Positions 24,849 through 37,911 are shown, counted from the stretch's first letter. The stretch is 64,000 bases of DNA from Chrysomallon squamiferum (GCA_012295275.1 CM022673.1:2827105-2891104), one strand, 5' to 3'. The notes: generated from the letters alone by a model not told the origin. Numbers and translations are program-made.

Positions 24849-25863
24849 TAATATGTGTCTGTATGTGTGTATGTGTGTGTATTTGTTATTAAAGAAAAAA
24901 AAGATCTATTAATGAAAATGAGAAAAAAAAAAAAACAGTTCATAAAACAAAGGAACCTGCCTGTAATTTTTCTGACCAAACCATTTCCTTTCATTTTTGT
25001 AATAGAAACTTCACACATCAAACAATAAAAAATAAAATTAAAAATTAAAAATAAAAAAAAAGAGTCAATATCACTTCTTCAACTGGGAATATTTCCAGAA
25101 AACCTTGAAGGAAAAGATCAAACCAAATAACTGGTTAAAAAAAAAACCGAGTGCAGATATAATCCTTCTCAAATGAAAAAAAAAAAAATCACTGGGAATA
25201 GCCTCAACTTTAGCTAATCTGTTTGTCTTTGTTGTTTAAGCAGGCTGGCAGTTTTTGTATTTGGAAATCAAATTGATCATGTGACCATCATGTGGTTCCA
25301 ATGTCCATAATAGGAAGACAATTAGGTGTTTGAAAATTTCAAGCAGATGTGAACGTTACTCATTTTTCTGAAAATCAATATGGTAATCTAATTCACATAA
25401 ATTTGCATAATTTACACATTTTGATTTAATTTTTTTCCTTATTTGTCGTCTTCTTTTATTTCTTTCTTATTGTATCTTTTATTTTTTCTTTTTTTTTTTT
25501 TACTTTTTTGATATGTGAAATTTGTTAACAAAAGTTAAGGAAGAATTATCAAAAGTAAATGTTACTTAATATTTTTTTTAACAAGGTTTATAAAAAAAAG
25601 AAGTAAATAAAACAATAAATAATTAAATAAAGAAATAATGATGATGATGATGTGATGATAATTATAATAATAACAATAACAGTAAGAAGAAGAAGAAGAA
25701 ATGAAATAAAACAGAAATATATTTAAATATCCAGAGCTTTCTCATAATAATTTTACTTTAAATATATTTCTGAAGTTGCATGAATTTTTGTATTCAAAAT
25801 ATAAATATGTACATGGGATTACTCATAATAAGAGTGTGAAAATTTTGATTATGTATTTGTAAG

Positions 25864-26106
25864 ATGTTATATTACAGTATGGTTTTAAAAAGAAATGAAG
25901 AAGAAAGAAATCCCTGTTATTACTGTAATTACAACAGTACATGTAGAATGAATGCAAACTGTACAAGTGTAATTGATGTCGACAAATCCAAAGATTTCTG
26001 TATTGTGTATGTTAGATATTTAGATCTATTTACAAAAAGAGAAGTAAACAATACAGCATCACACTGTCATAGTATCAAACAGAAAATAAAACAAAATCCA
26101 TTTTAA
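25864..26106 (+). other. Cys-rich open frame of 80 codons, doubtful
   Basis: An ATG-initiated frame contains six to seven cysteines. An NPCYYC start and Asn-rich spacing loosely recall a small disulfide domain. There is no signal peptide, no convincing splice context and no neighbours on this strand, and the base composition matches the flanks. It is probably chance, but the Cys content is unusual for random AT-rich sequence. Confidence 0.15.
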
Positions 26107-27120
26107 TCAGAATTACAAACTATTCATTTGAACCATTAATAACATATAACAAATTTTTAACAATGTCTACAAAGTTGAAAAACTAAAATGGAAACAAAAT
26201 ATTATATTAAAACTATTTTTTTTCACTACCTTTGTTTGTAGGAATCATTAATTTTCCAAAAACCAAAGACACAACTCTTACGCCTTTTTGGAAAAGAACT
26301 GCCAGAAATCCCCAAAGCATTATAACCTGTTTCCTTTTCACAAATAACAAACCAGATGAATATTTCTAAACTGTCCTTCAAAAATCAAATTAATTCTTCA
26401 AAGACCTGCCTTAGAATTTAACAACACTTGTAAAAAAAAAAATACAAAAAATGAAATTAGGTGGCCATAACTATTCTGATTTATTTAAAGCTGAGTATTG
26501 TTGTCCAGTAGAAATGCCAAACAGAATACAATCAATCTTTTCTTCACTTTTACTTTTTTTTTTTTTTTTTTTTAAAATAGCAACAATGGATAATAAAATA
26601 ATGATGAAGAAAAGTATTTACTTGCTTATGTCCTTGCAGTTTATGGCAGAACATGAAAGTCCTGGAAACCAAACTGGCAATTAAACATGATGATGGGCTG
26701 CTATTAACATTAATTAATTAAACAAATGAACACCACTACCCGTTAATGCCAGTGTTGGCCTTCGACTTAGATATAAAACATTTAAATTACAATTAAAAAA
26801 ACCTCCCCCAAATCCAAGTAAGCTTACCTGGGGATAACACAGTTTTCTTTTCTTTTTTTCAACATGCAATAACATGAGACAAACGCTTTTTTCTAATTTA
26901 ATTTTTTAGATCATTCTTTTTTAATTATCCTTAACTGCCATATCTAAATACAAAGTACAGTGCACATTACTATGAATGTGACAGGCAAGCTTAAACTTCA
27001 AGGATACATATTTATGATTTCTCCTGCCATTATTGCACTGCATTCCAGCCTTAGTTAATATTGAAACAGAGTCAAAGCATGATCATAAAGAAAGTTTTAC
27101 AGTCCTCTTTTAACCAAAGA

Positions 27121-27203
27121 AAGAAGCTGGAACCACGATATGATCCCAGTACCTACCAGTCTTTAGAGATAATGGCTTAACCACTGCACCATCATGACTG
27201 GTC
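27121..27203 (-). mobile_element. tRNA-derived SINE fragment
   Basis: On the minus strand, TGGTGCAGTGGTTAAG matches a pol III box A, and GGTACTGGGATCATAT stands at box B distance about 35 bases later, followed by CGTGGTTCCAGC. The tRNA-like head is evident; the A-box is intact and the B-box is diverged. There is no autonomous coding capacity. Confidence 0.6.
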
Positions 27204-29321
27204 AAGTTTTCTAAACAAAAGCACTCTATTAGTTTATAACAAAATTAATAAACTGAAGCCTCCAACACAGATATATGTGAATGTAAATATACATATGTAA
27301 TGTATATATACATTAGTATACATACACATATATGTATGTGCATATGTTATGCGTATTACCTTACATCCAATTACATGTGATCCCCAACACAGTACCTTCA
27401 TATGTGAAAATATCCATGTTATTACACATCTGTTTTACGTATGACTGTCTTCATGTGTGGATATACACACATTATCTCATGTCCTCGTTATGATATTACA
27501 CTTGTTGACACACATCCAATTTCTCACAGCCCCTAGTTAATTTTGCTCACCGGCACATAATCTACAAACCTGCGGATATGTAACAGAATTATTTGTACAT
27601 TTCCAAGAATCACTGATTTTTGTTTCTGCCAGATTAAATAATCAAGTACCAAATCCTTAAATCAAGATAATCTTCTTAATCCTAAAAGAAGTAATCGGCA
27701 TAATTGCCGTGAAGCAAACTGTTAAGCATGGATTATAATAATCCGAATGTCCGAGTAGTGACTGCACAGTAACACAAATCAGTGGTGATCATCGTAAGTA
27801 ACGACCAGCGCTAATCTTCCCAGCTACCAAGCATCTTTTGAAAGCAGCAGGTAGTTTGGTAAGTCTTTACCAAAATGAGCAATTCACACAGTTTGATTTG
27901 GCTCAACCTGTGGAGTCCTTGGTTAAGATATGGCTGGGAAATGATATTCACCTACTGGGCCAACACGAAGTTATCATTAAACAAAACCCATATTCACAGT
28001 TGTTGTTATTAAACACAGACTCTTTTTGATGTTATTATTAACTTCAATAAAAACACAGGCTCACTGACAAAAAACAAAAAAGCAAAATATTATTTATTTC
28101 CAGTTGGAAATTCTTGATAGTATTGAATCCATAGCTTAATGATTTTTTGAATTTTTATCTTGTCCTTTGAAAAGGCCAAACATCATAAATCCATTAATCC
28201 ACGGTATTTTATTTGTGCACATTCTGCATCTGAATAAATATTTGGTCCTTTAGGCTGACATGTCTTCCACATTATCTTGTTGTCATGGTATCTGTCTGTT
28301 TTACCTGGTATCCATAGCAATATGAATAAGTTTGATTGTTTGACTTAACTTTCATCTGTTTCCTTTCCTTGGAATCTGTCGTTTTTACCTGCTATTTGTA
28401 GTTATCTGATAGCAACAGATTTTTCTCTGTCACCTGACTTGTGTCATCTGGTTTCCTTGATAACTGATTGCATCTTCAGGCACGGAATCTAACTGCCATT
28501 TACTTAACAAGGACAAAGTGGGTGTGTTCACTCCTGGCTGGGTAAACTTATGCTACATAATCAATGACCAATCATCAAATACTCTCTTGTGGACTGCCGA
28601 TACATTTTGCTCATTTCTAACTGTTAATATGCTCACCAGTGAGAAGATTATGTCGTTTTTACCTTTTTGAATTTGCATGTGTTTGTATATGTGGTGGTGT
28701 ATGTTGTGTGTATTTTGTGTCTCTGTTTGTCTTAGTAATATAATGTTTTACTTTTATATTTATATGCAGAAGAATGTATGTAATAAGTGCACACAAGTAT
28801 ACATCCAGCTAATGCTCATTCACATCCACAGATAGCTATCATCATGGTTATTATGATGACATACACACAGACATATGCACGTACGCACAGCTGTAGTAAT
28901 CCGTCTACAATTAATTCTTATTCGATGTTGTTTTTACTGTTTCATAAATCTTGAGTACACCTGTATCGTATTACACCTGGCCCCTCCCAAGCATGTCACC
29001 ATGGTTTTATTGATCCACCAGTACTGATCAAACAAGTGACATTGGTGTAGCAAGGTAATGGTCAGCTGGCTGTTACTACTGATTTATGCATGTACTGTGA
29101 AACACTGCAGCAGTAAAACACATTTATAGCTAGAATGGTTGCTGTAAATCTCACAGGAGACAGGTAAATAATGATGTCCCCGGTTTTAAAATGGCTAAAT
29201 CTATTAGGTAACTAGATGTATAATCATAGCTGATATCTGTTTAATTAAGCTTAATGGATAAACTACCTGCTTTTAAATGTAATTTAGAAATTTGGTTAAA
29301 TAAATCTTTTCATACAAATAA

Positions 29322-29323
<2 letters not shown>

Positions 29324-29380
<57 letters not shown>
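29324..29380. repeat. (CT)n microsatellite
   Basis: About 28 uninterrupted CT units form a polypyrimidine mirror repeat capable of triplex formation in principle. Confidence 0.95.
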
Positions 29381-29384
<4 letters not shown>

Positions 29385-30959
29385 GTTTTTCTATATTATA
29401 TATACTGAATTTTTTTTTAATTTTTTTTAAACTAGCAGTATTTTACTTATCTTTCAATTCCTCAAACAAGAGTTTTAACTTAATACTAAGACAGTTAAGA
29501 CCATTCAGTTTGATTTAGTTAAAAACACTTTGAAGAATGCCAAAAATGGTTGTTCAATAATGCCATGATCTAAGAGTTCATTTAATTTTCTTCAAACTTT
29601 ATAAATAATACTACAGAGTTTACTTTATGTAAAAATGTAAAAAGATAAAGACTAGGTGGCTGAAAGACAGAAGGAGAAAGAAAACGACAGAAATTAAAAA
29701 AGCCATTAACAAACTGAATAAAATGGTAAAAATATCTTAATAACATTTTTGTTTTAATTTAATTTTGTTTCATCTTCTTATGTTACTTCAGTACTTTGAA
29801 GTTATATACTAAAAATCAATGCCACAGTTGGCCAGATATAATAATAGTATTTAAAAAAACAACAACAAAACAAAACAAAAACAAACCCACCTAAAAATAA
29901 ATAAATGGAAAATGGAAAATCAATGTATTACTGCAATTAAACAACAGAGACCAGGTTTATTCAAGCACACATCATATGCTATAACTTCAGTATAAATCAA
30001 TGGAGTCTTCCATCTTACACAAAGATTCAAATATTAACACAGCAAATGCTCATTATTCATCACAAATCAAGAGATGAATGAATTATTTTTCTTAGAATGT
30101 TTTTTTTTTTCTTTCTGAATATTTTCTTTTCATTGTAAAGTAAATTTTGCTGTAAACATTTGATGAATTGATAATTAATGTCAACCGATGAAAGTGCCCA
30201 GTCAGTGTTAATATTTCCCCATGGACAAGTTTAAAATAACTGTAATGAAATATATTTAAGTAATGCCTGGGTGAGTGATATATTGATTATTATACGCTAT
30301 TAGCAAAGAACACACTTTTGTAGATAATGCTAGAAAACAAGTATTAACCCCTATGAGAATACAAAAATAATCATTGTATAAATTATTAAATACATGAAAA
30401 AGAATTATGTTCAATAGAACTGAAAGTCTGAGTTAAGAAAAAAAAAAAAAAAAAAAATCAATATTTACTCCCCCCCACACACAAAATAATAACAATGAAT
30501 AAATAAAAGAGTGAATGAATAAAAATGTACTGAAGTATAAACAAAAAGAAAAATCCATGATTATTACTGATATTTTTAAACTCTGGAACCTTACTTCATA
30601 AACCTTGGTTTTCATTTCTTTTTTATTAATCATTATAAAATGTTTTGCCAAAATATAATATTCTTAATAGACAGACAGACAGACAGATATATAGATCAAT
30701 TTTTTTCTTCAAAATTTAAGACTCAGATTTTATTCTTAAATCTCAGTCTTTCGTTGTCATCATCTTATATCTTTTCTTGCACTTTTTCTTTCATCTTCTC
30801 TCTCTTTCACTGTTATTTCTCTACTGATACTGGGATTACTGGTCCAAGATAAATTTCTTTCTGTTTAGTGTGTTTATAAAACTACAGTAGTTCTAGCAGG
30901 CCAAGGGAAATCACTCTTCCCTCCTTAAACTATGTGATAAAGCAGCAATACCGTAACTG

Positions 30960-31420
30960 TTCCATGCTCCTCCAGAATTCCTGTGAGTTGCTCCATGTCA
31001 CATTGGAATTCCTGTAACTTGCTCCATGTTATATTGGAATTCCTGTAACTTGCTCCATGTCATATTAGAATTCCTGTAACTTGCTCCAAATTACATTGGA
31101 ATTTCCATAAGAAGTCCCAGTGATTATATCAGAATTTCTGTAATCTTATAACTTGCTCCATGATATGGTACATTTCCTGTAACTTGCTCCGTGACACATT
31201 ACATTCCCTATAACTTGCTCCTTGTTACATTAGATATCCAGTAATTTGCTCCAGTGATTATATCAGAATTCCTGTAACTTGCTCCATAACATATAATTCC
31301 AGTAACTTGCTCCATAACATATTATAGTTCTTGAAAGATGCTCTGTGATATACACAAAATTCCTGTAACCTTCTCTGTATTACATAATAATTTGTGTAAC
31401 TTACTTCATGATATATATAA
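30960..31420. repeat. Minisatellite, CCTGTAACTTGCTCCATG-type
   Basis: Units of about 30 bases (GAATTCCTGTAACTTGCTCC plus ATGTCATATT) repeat roughly twelve times. The first four copies are near identical and later ones are diverged. Confidence 0.9.
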
Positions 31421-31663
31421 ATGAAATCTTGATATTTTATATTTGATCCACGATGTATCAGGATTTTTGCAATGCTGATCCATTATATATATGCAATCAA
31501 GATATATACAATGAAATTTAATACACTGGAACCCTTATAATCTAAATACTGATAATGTAAGAGATATTACATTTTTACCAGGTCATAAAAAAAATCATTA
31601 AGATACATTTGGTTTTGGTTTCTGTATTTATGCTGATTTATTTTTCTTGGAATTTAATGTTTT

Positions 31664-31746
31664 TAAAAAAAAAAAAAAAAAAAAAAAATAAAATAAAAAA
31701 GTTTATAAATAAATAAAAAATATAAAAAAAAAAAAAAAAAAAAAAT
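31664..31746. repeat. Long A-rich tract
   Basis: Two poly-A blocks of about 20-25 bases are separated by AAATA-type sequence. No element body could be attached to it. Confidence 0.85.
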
Positions 31747-32550
31747 GTATAGTTATTGAAACTATATAATAAGCAATATGCTTGAGTATTATGAAATCAT
31801 AACAACAGGCATTGGTTTGTTTTGTGATCTTGGTTTGTGCTTCTGTATGATAATAATTTCATCCATCTAGCTTCCATACTATGATTGTAACCAACTTTAT
31901 AGGGGGAGGGAATTTCTACTCTTTTTGTAAGTATTAATGTTTTAATTTATTTTTTTATTTATTTATGATTATGATTATTATTATTATTATTTTTTGAGTA
32001 CATATTAGCTATGATTGGTTTTTTTTTTTTTTTCTAAATCATTTTATCAAATGGTAATAAATATATTATTTTATTACTAATGCAAAGTTGTTTTTTTTTA
32101 CCTTTGAAAAAACACTAGTCAATGAAACACCTTATTCCATTTAGTAAACCTGCTGGTTTTTAAACTGTACAATTTTATTTTTTTTCATCTTATATAATTT
32201 AATTAGTGTCATATTTAATAATTTTATATCAAATGGTAAAGAAACAAATGAATGATTCCCTCCTAACTGAAGTTAGTAAAAATTTACAACATCATGCCAC
32301 CATTTATGACATACATGCAATCATTCCCTCACAAACACATACATATTAATTATACAGCAGCAAACAATTTTATACTTCTTTTTATATAACAATGAATCAG
32401 ACCATTTAAGCATCAAACAGAATCAAAGTTGTTAAATACACAAATACAGACGTAGTCTTTGAATATGGATGTAAAGTTTAGCTTTTGCTGTGACCAATGG
32501 CAATAAAATTTCAGAGCATTTAATATCAGGACATTATTTAAAACCATATA

Positions 32551-32586
<36 letters not shown>

Positions 32587-32659
32587 TAAATTATGAAAAA
32601 AAATTTAAAATTAAAAAAAAAAAAGTTTAAAGTATTATTATTAGACATATTCATATTTT

Positions 32660-32728
32660 CAAAAGTGACTGTTTGATGCTGTAAGGTCAGGACAGTTTTG
32701 ACACTTCAGGGAAGAATTTTGTCTCCTC
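32660..32728 (-). other. Candidate alternative terminal exon
   Basis: A branch-site-like TACTAAC and a pyrimidine tract ending CCATATTTAG precede GAGGAGACAAAATTC. In phase 0 the frame adds thirteen residues (EETKFFPEVSKLS) and stops at TGA. An AATAAA overlapping a long A tract lies about 100 bases further on (32556-32590). If real, it would end a short isoform right after the 33.8-kb exon through a 57-base intron. The splice donor (GAG then GTTGGT) is mediocre, so support is limited. Confidence 0.25.
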
Positions 32729-32785
32729 CTAAATATGGAAGAAGGAAAATGTGAAGTTAGTATTTTAATAACAAATTTGACCAAC

Positions 32786-33853
32786 CTCTTTTGGCTTTTC
32801 CACCTCTTGCTTCTCCACTTCCACCTCCTCTTTTGCCACTTCAACCTCTTCTTTTGCCACTTCAACCTCTTCCTTTGCCACTTCCACCTCTTCTTTTGCC
32901 ACTTCAACCTCTTCCTTTGCCACTTCCACCTCTTCTTTTGCCACTTCAACCTCTTCCTTTTCCACTTCAACCTCTTCCTTTACGGCCTCCACAGTCTCCT
33001 GCTTTTCCTCGACCTCCTCCTTCTTTTCAACAAACTCCTCTTCATCAGTCATGGAGGGGCTCCTGGTGTGGTCCACGCTGTGAGTCGGAGAGCGGCTGCA
33101 ACTACGACTTGGACTACGGCTTCGCTCAAAGCGATCCTTTTCTTGAGCAACATCTTCACCATCTATTTTTATGTCCACACCATGATGTTGGACTGTGCCA
33201 TTATCATATTTGGTCTGGGCATTTGTTTCCTCATAATCGATATGCACAAATTCATCATCACTGTCTGGCTTCACTTCGTCTTCATACTCTGCAGTCTCTT
33301 TGACTGTTGTTGTTGTTGTAGTTGTTGCAGTGTACTCATCCTCATGGTCTGAACTCACCTCATGCTCTGGTGGTTTGGACTCTGTGACAGTGGTCGTCTC
33401 TGTGATGATCATGTCTCCATCTTCGATGATCTTCTCTGATGTTACAGTAACCATGTTATCCTCGTCGAAATGATGATCATCTCCATTTCCCATCAGGTCA
33501 TACAAAGGATTAGCCGATGCTGATGTTGTTGAAGTTTCTACAGAAGGTTCCATGATGCTGCTCTCATCGTGGATGTCAGCACTGTTTGACAGTTCATACA
33601 GTGGATTTGCTGAGCTGTCCTGGGTCGTGTTTTCTTGGGAGTCAGTGTAACTGGACTCCAGAGTGGAAGATGTTTCGGTTTTGGTTGTGAACTCGTACAG
33701 TGGATTGGTGGAGTCTCCGCTGTCGATGAACACAGTTTTACTCGATGATTCGGAAGCCATCTCAAACAGTGGGCTGGAAGAATCGGTGGCCTTCTCCTCA
33801 AAGTTCAAGTTAAAAGAATCAGCAGTCCCATTCTGAGGCTTCCCGTTTGAAAC
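32786..33853 (-). CDS. Large acidic coding exon with NPLY motifs and heptad array
   Basis: The acceptor TGATATTTTAG and 1068 uninterrupted bases (356 codons, phase 0 to 0) continue exactly from the phase-0 donor of the exon at 55564. Numbered from that exon's Met, the segment starts VSNGKPQNGT at residue 60. It carries one SPLFE and three NPLY(E/D) motifs at about 109, 142 and 174, spaced about 33 residues, then Thr/Asp/Glu-rich sequence and an Arg-Ser/Ser-Pro stretch (RSRSPSRSCSRSP). It ends with seven or more EEVEVAK heptads. It looks intrinsically disordered with a final charged helical array. NPxY is a known PTB-domain and endocytic signal. It is probably cytoplasmic; no signal peptide or membrane span. 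The gene is not identified; a reticulon-type or MAP-like N-terminal region is only a guess. Confidence 0.75.
32800..32990 (-). repeat. Coding 21-nt minisatellite (EEVEVAK heptads)
   Basis: About eight 21-nt units encode a Glu/Val/Ala/Lys heptad. Synonymous or near-synonymous differences (CTTCAACC against CTTCCACC) alternate, producing a 42-nt higher-order period. Frame is preserved throughout, indicating selection for the heptad. Plus-strand Leu/Pro- or His/Phe-rich frames across it are shadows. Confidence 0.9.
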
Positions 33854-35089
33854 CTAAAATATCAGAATTAAAACCATTGTTAGCAAACATCTTCTGACCA
33901 CATCTTCACACAGTTAATTGGATATACATCATCATCATTCACAATACTGGTGAACATTTTCTATTCGTGTTGATTTTAAATGATCACATATGTGAAAGAA
34001 AAAAATATAATACAAAACAGCAAACACTTCTTGTATTATACTTGAAGATTATGCAGAATAATTTTATTGTGTATTTAAACAAAATTGAAACATGTTTAAC
34101 ATTTCAAATGAGTATCTGAAACCAACAACAAAGAAGATGCAATTAAGCTGAGTATTAAGCGTGCAGTAATTCATATATTCAACAGTTTTATTAACTGTCA
34201 CAGAGTTAGAACAATGAGTTTTCAGATGCGTAAAGTTAATTGAAAAAGTGAAATATGAAGAATAACAAACTTTTCTTCTAAATAAGCATCTGATAGACTG
34301 TTAGAATCCTGAACCAAGGCAGACATGCTGAATGGTATCAGTAACTATTAAATAACTGAAGAATTAATACACTTAGTTTCATAAACGTCCGAAATACTCA
34401 TGAACTTCTTAATGTGATTCATTTATCATTCTTATGTATTCAGTATAAAGTAATTGTAACATTTATTTATCTCTCTATCTCTTTTTCTTCATACACACAA
34501 ATACACTCACACACACACACACACATACACGTATTTATAATATTAATACTCAAATTTTTTATTTGATCCAAAGATATGTATGTTTATGTCTATATATGTA
34601 TGAGTATGTGCACACCTCATATTTATTTTGTATATATATATTACACATACGCCCATAAAATACAATGAGATCAGTCAGGTGACAAGAAGAACAATAGAAA
34701 CAGAATGTCTGTTAGGCTTGTAGTGAGTCATTTTGTGACATCCTGCTGCAATGATAAACATTTGTGTAAAAGTGTCGTCTCTTGAATAAACAAATCCATC
34801 AAATTCTTCACTACTTTCACAAATCTATTGTAAAATGCACTCATATAAAACAGTTATTTTCCAAATGTGACTGCAATTACATAAACAGTGGGAATGTTTT
34901 ATTAGTTCTGTATGATTTATACAGATTGTTAAGAAACAGGTAGTGAAGATGATGCAGACACCCAGAAGGTTTGGAAACCACTGGTTTAGATTCTGAAGAC
35001 AGTGAAATAATATGCTACCAATAATGCTGTTATTACCAACTCCATATTTGCTAACTTAAGGCTGAAGGAATCATTTAATATATGAATTA

Positions 35090-35700
35090 TTTTTTATATA
35101 AGCAGTATACCAACAATAATCATATTACTCAGTTTTGTTTGATAGCATCTGCAAATGTTGATATTTGGACTATATTTGGTGAGCAGTATATGCCAATTCT
35201 ATCCTGAAAGTAATTTAATATCAATATACTGAGTTACTATTGGTGAGCAGTATACTAACTGCATGTAGACACATTTCTAGTTAATAAAATCAGATAAAAC
35301 TTTTTGTTGGACTAATGTTTTTGTGAAGAGTATACTATTTCACCACCTCTGGCTAATAAAGCCAAAACACCCACTTTACACTGAATTTTAATTTTTTTTT
35401 TAAATTATTTGCATGCAGCATACAATACTGCTTCTTGACTTATCACTTTGGTTAATAGCAACACATGCATTTTATTAGGAGTAATATTTTTGTGAGCAGT
35501 ATACCTGCTGCATCCTGATTCAAATTAAAAGTTATGTGAACTGTTTTTGCTAAAAAGTTAGCTAAACTTCGTATTGATATTATCTTGTTATGAGCAGTAT
35601 ACCATCTCAATCTTGCCCCATCACTTTGCTTAATAATAAAGTCAGATAAATTGTATGTTGAGATAACTTTTTGTGAGGAGTATACAAAACTCCCTTCTGA
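35090..35700. repeat. Diverged tandem repeat around TGTGAGCAGTATAC
   Basis: The motif (G/T)TGAGCAGTATAC recurs near 35098, 35180, 35243, 35322, 35491, 35590 and 35671, at 60-100-base spacing. Secondary conserved words (ATCACTTTG, TAATAAAGTCAGATAAA) lie between copies. It is an old, roughly 80-bp minisatellite. Confidence 0.75.
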
Positions 35701-35807
35701 CTCATTCAGACCAGGATGATCCTCATGTGGGAACATGCAGCCTTTTATGCTTCGTGGATAAAAATGTCTATCTCACAAATAAAGGTTACACACACATACA
35801 CGAAAAG

Positions 35808-35945
35808 TCAGTCTGGATAGCGAAGTGACTAGTCATCAAGTACAAAGGCCAGGAAGAAGGGGGTACAAATCCCACTACTGGCTCCAAACCAGAAGCTGGT
35901 ACCCCACAGACATTTGAACATGTTTAAGCTTAAGAGTAACAGGAA
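35808..35945 (+). mobile_element. tRNA-derived SINE
   Basis: A box A-like TGGATAGCGAAGTGACTAG is followed at the usual distance by GGTACAAATCCC (box B-like), then a tail with AAGCTGGTACCCCACAGAC and ATGTTTAAG. An A-rich tract follows shortly. The tail words are shared with the element at 61213-61345, pointing to one family. Confidence 0.55.
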
Positions 35946-36372
35946 CAAAACTCAAAACCATAACAAAACAGACAAAAAAAAAAAAAAATAATAATAATAA
36001 TAACAATAATAATTAAGAAAATTAATAACTGACCACAAAACTCACATTAAAATACTACCACTTCTAAGAATAATAATAAAATAGTTTTAAAAAAAACCCC
36101 TAAAACAGTACACACCAAAACCTATAAACTGGCGACCAAATAAAAGCCAAAAAACTCAAATGAATCCTGTTACACAGAATGAGTTTATATCCTAACCCGT
36201 GATACAAAACATCATAAACTATTTTAAATGGCTCAGTCTGGGGGCATATCAGGTCAGTCACAATAAGGTTATCTTTACTTAGAAAACTGCTTGTCTATAC
36301 CTGTGTGTGCTTGAGATAGATATCCATTATCTGTAACATGAACATTATCTTTTGTTCACTTACACATATAGA

Positions 36373-36394
36373 GAAAGTAAATATATATATATAT

Positions 36395-36433
<39 letters not shown>

Positions 36434-36478
36434 AAAAGTGAAGAGGTAGAAGGATGGAGAAAAATACTGATGCAGGAG

Positions 36479-36555
<77 letters not shown>
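36373..36555. repeat. TA and double (GA)n microsatellites
   Basis: A TA run leads into a 30-base GA tract (36399-36429) and, after about 50 bases, a 74-base GA tract (36482-36555). Both are purine-only on the plus strand and produce artefactual Arg-Glu or Leu-Ser frames. Confidence 0.95.
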
Positions 36556-36557
<2 letters not shown>

Positions 36558-37294
36558 AACTAAGACTTTTTCCCCTGGGGTTTGTAACATTAATAGAACT
36601 TGACACAGAGAAACTTTAACGATAAAATCTAAAAATAAACTGGTTACTGATAAACACACATGCTTGCTATATGTAGATTATACATTCAAATCTGAGTAAT
36701 TCATTCTCAAAACTGAATAATTCAGACACCTTGTTTTTCACTTTTTGATTGTCATATATGACCCTGTCCAGAAGTCAGAATGAAACTGATATCTTCAAAA
36801 CACCAAACAGCCAAAAAAACACCTGACAGGTACTTGAAACTTAAAATGATTCAAATACAAAATCAGTGTCTCTTTCACTTTTTGATTTCATCTGTGATAC
36901 TGGCAGAAAATCTTTCACTTAGCATAACTGTATTTCTTTCAGCTGTGAAAAATGTGACTTCTAATTCATAGTCAAAATGTAATTTTGATTCATCTTGAAC
37001 ATTTGATTATGATTCATACAGAATATAAAATCCAAATTTATGCAGAGTATTAATTCTTATTCAGATGCTAATGTTCATTTTCATTCATACTTTTAAAATA
37101 TAATAACCAAAAATTTTAAATTTAAAAACAAAAATTAGTTTTTAAAAAAACAGGTGTAAGGAAATAAAAATAAAATATTTTAATTAAAAATTGCTAATGT
37201 TAAATGATAGGCATAATGTTGTAAACATAATGCTATTTAATAAAATATTAATTTTAAAATAAATATGTCTAATTCTTTGCCAGACAGGTGCAGA

Positions 37295-37342
37295 GGTAAG
37301 TCATTTTTTAGTCATTTTTTAGTCATTTTTAAGTCATTTTTC
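37295..37342. repeat. Short tandem repeat AGTCATTTTTT
   Basis: Four near-identical AGTCATTTTT(T) units lie head to tail. Confidence 0.9.
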
Positions 37343-37911
37343 CATTTTTTAAAATAACTAACTGTAGTTAATATATAATCAAGATAAAAAAATTGTTAAT
37401 TATAATTACTATTTATTGTTAGAGAGAAATAGCAGCCATTTTTATATAATCAAAACATAAATACATCTATGTCTCTCTCTTTCCTACCCTTCCAATCACC
37501 TTAATAAAATATTTAATAAAAAATTAATAATCCATTATAGAAAATTACACTGTTGCTTTTTAATAAATGAAAAAAACACAAATAAATAAATAAATAAAAA
37601 AATTCTGTTATCAAAAATTAATGAAATTATTCTGAAGTTTTAGTAAACAAAGTAATATGAATCTGTTTCAGATGTTTATGGTTTTACAAGCTAAGCAAAA
37701 ATCCTGTAACATGCAAAGAAGAAAATTAAAACATTAACACGAATAAATTATGTTAACTTGCAAATGAGAAAGAAAATAATTACAAAATAAAGCTGACATA
37801 CAAAAAGAAAAAAAATCATGTAAGTATGCAAATAAGAAAATTAAGTTATCATGAAAATAATAAAAACATATTAATATGCTCTGCGAAAATTATTCTGTCA
37901 TTCAAATCATA

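Larger units (their letters stand above)
16396..32659. other. Long non-coding stretch rich in minisatellites
   Basis: No splice-bounded coding exon was found in these 16 kb on either strand. The segment contains successive unrelated minisatellite fields (17.1-17.8, 20.2-20.9 and 21.3-21.9 kb; another at 31.0-31.4 kb), microsatellites, a tandem octamer-motif cluster at 24.0 kb, a SINE at 27.1 kb and long A tracts. It could be intron or intergenic, depending on whether the exons at 33.8 kb and 15.5 kb belong to one transcript. Confidence 0.5.

Noticed and set aside
32735-33352. Plus-strand Leu/Phe/His-rich and Pro/Leu-rich frames opposite the 33.8-kb exon
   Set aside because: Shadows of the minus-strand Glu/Lys heptad minisatellite; the minus frame has correct splice phases and the plus frames do not.
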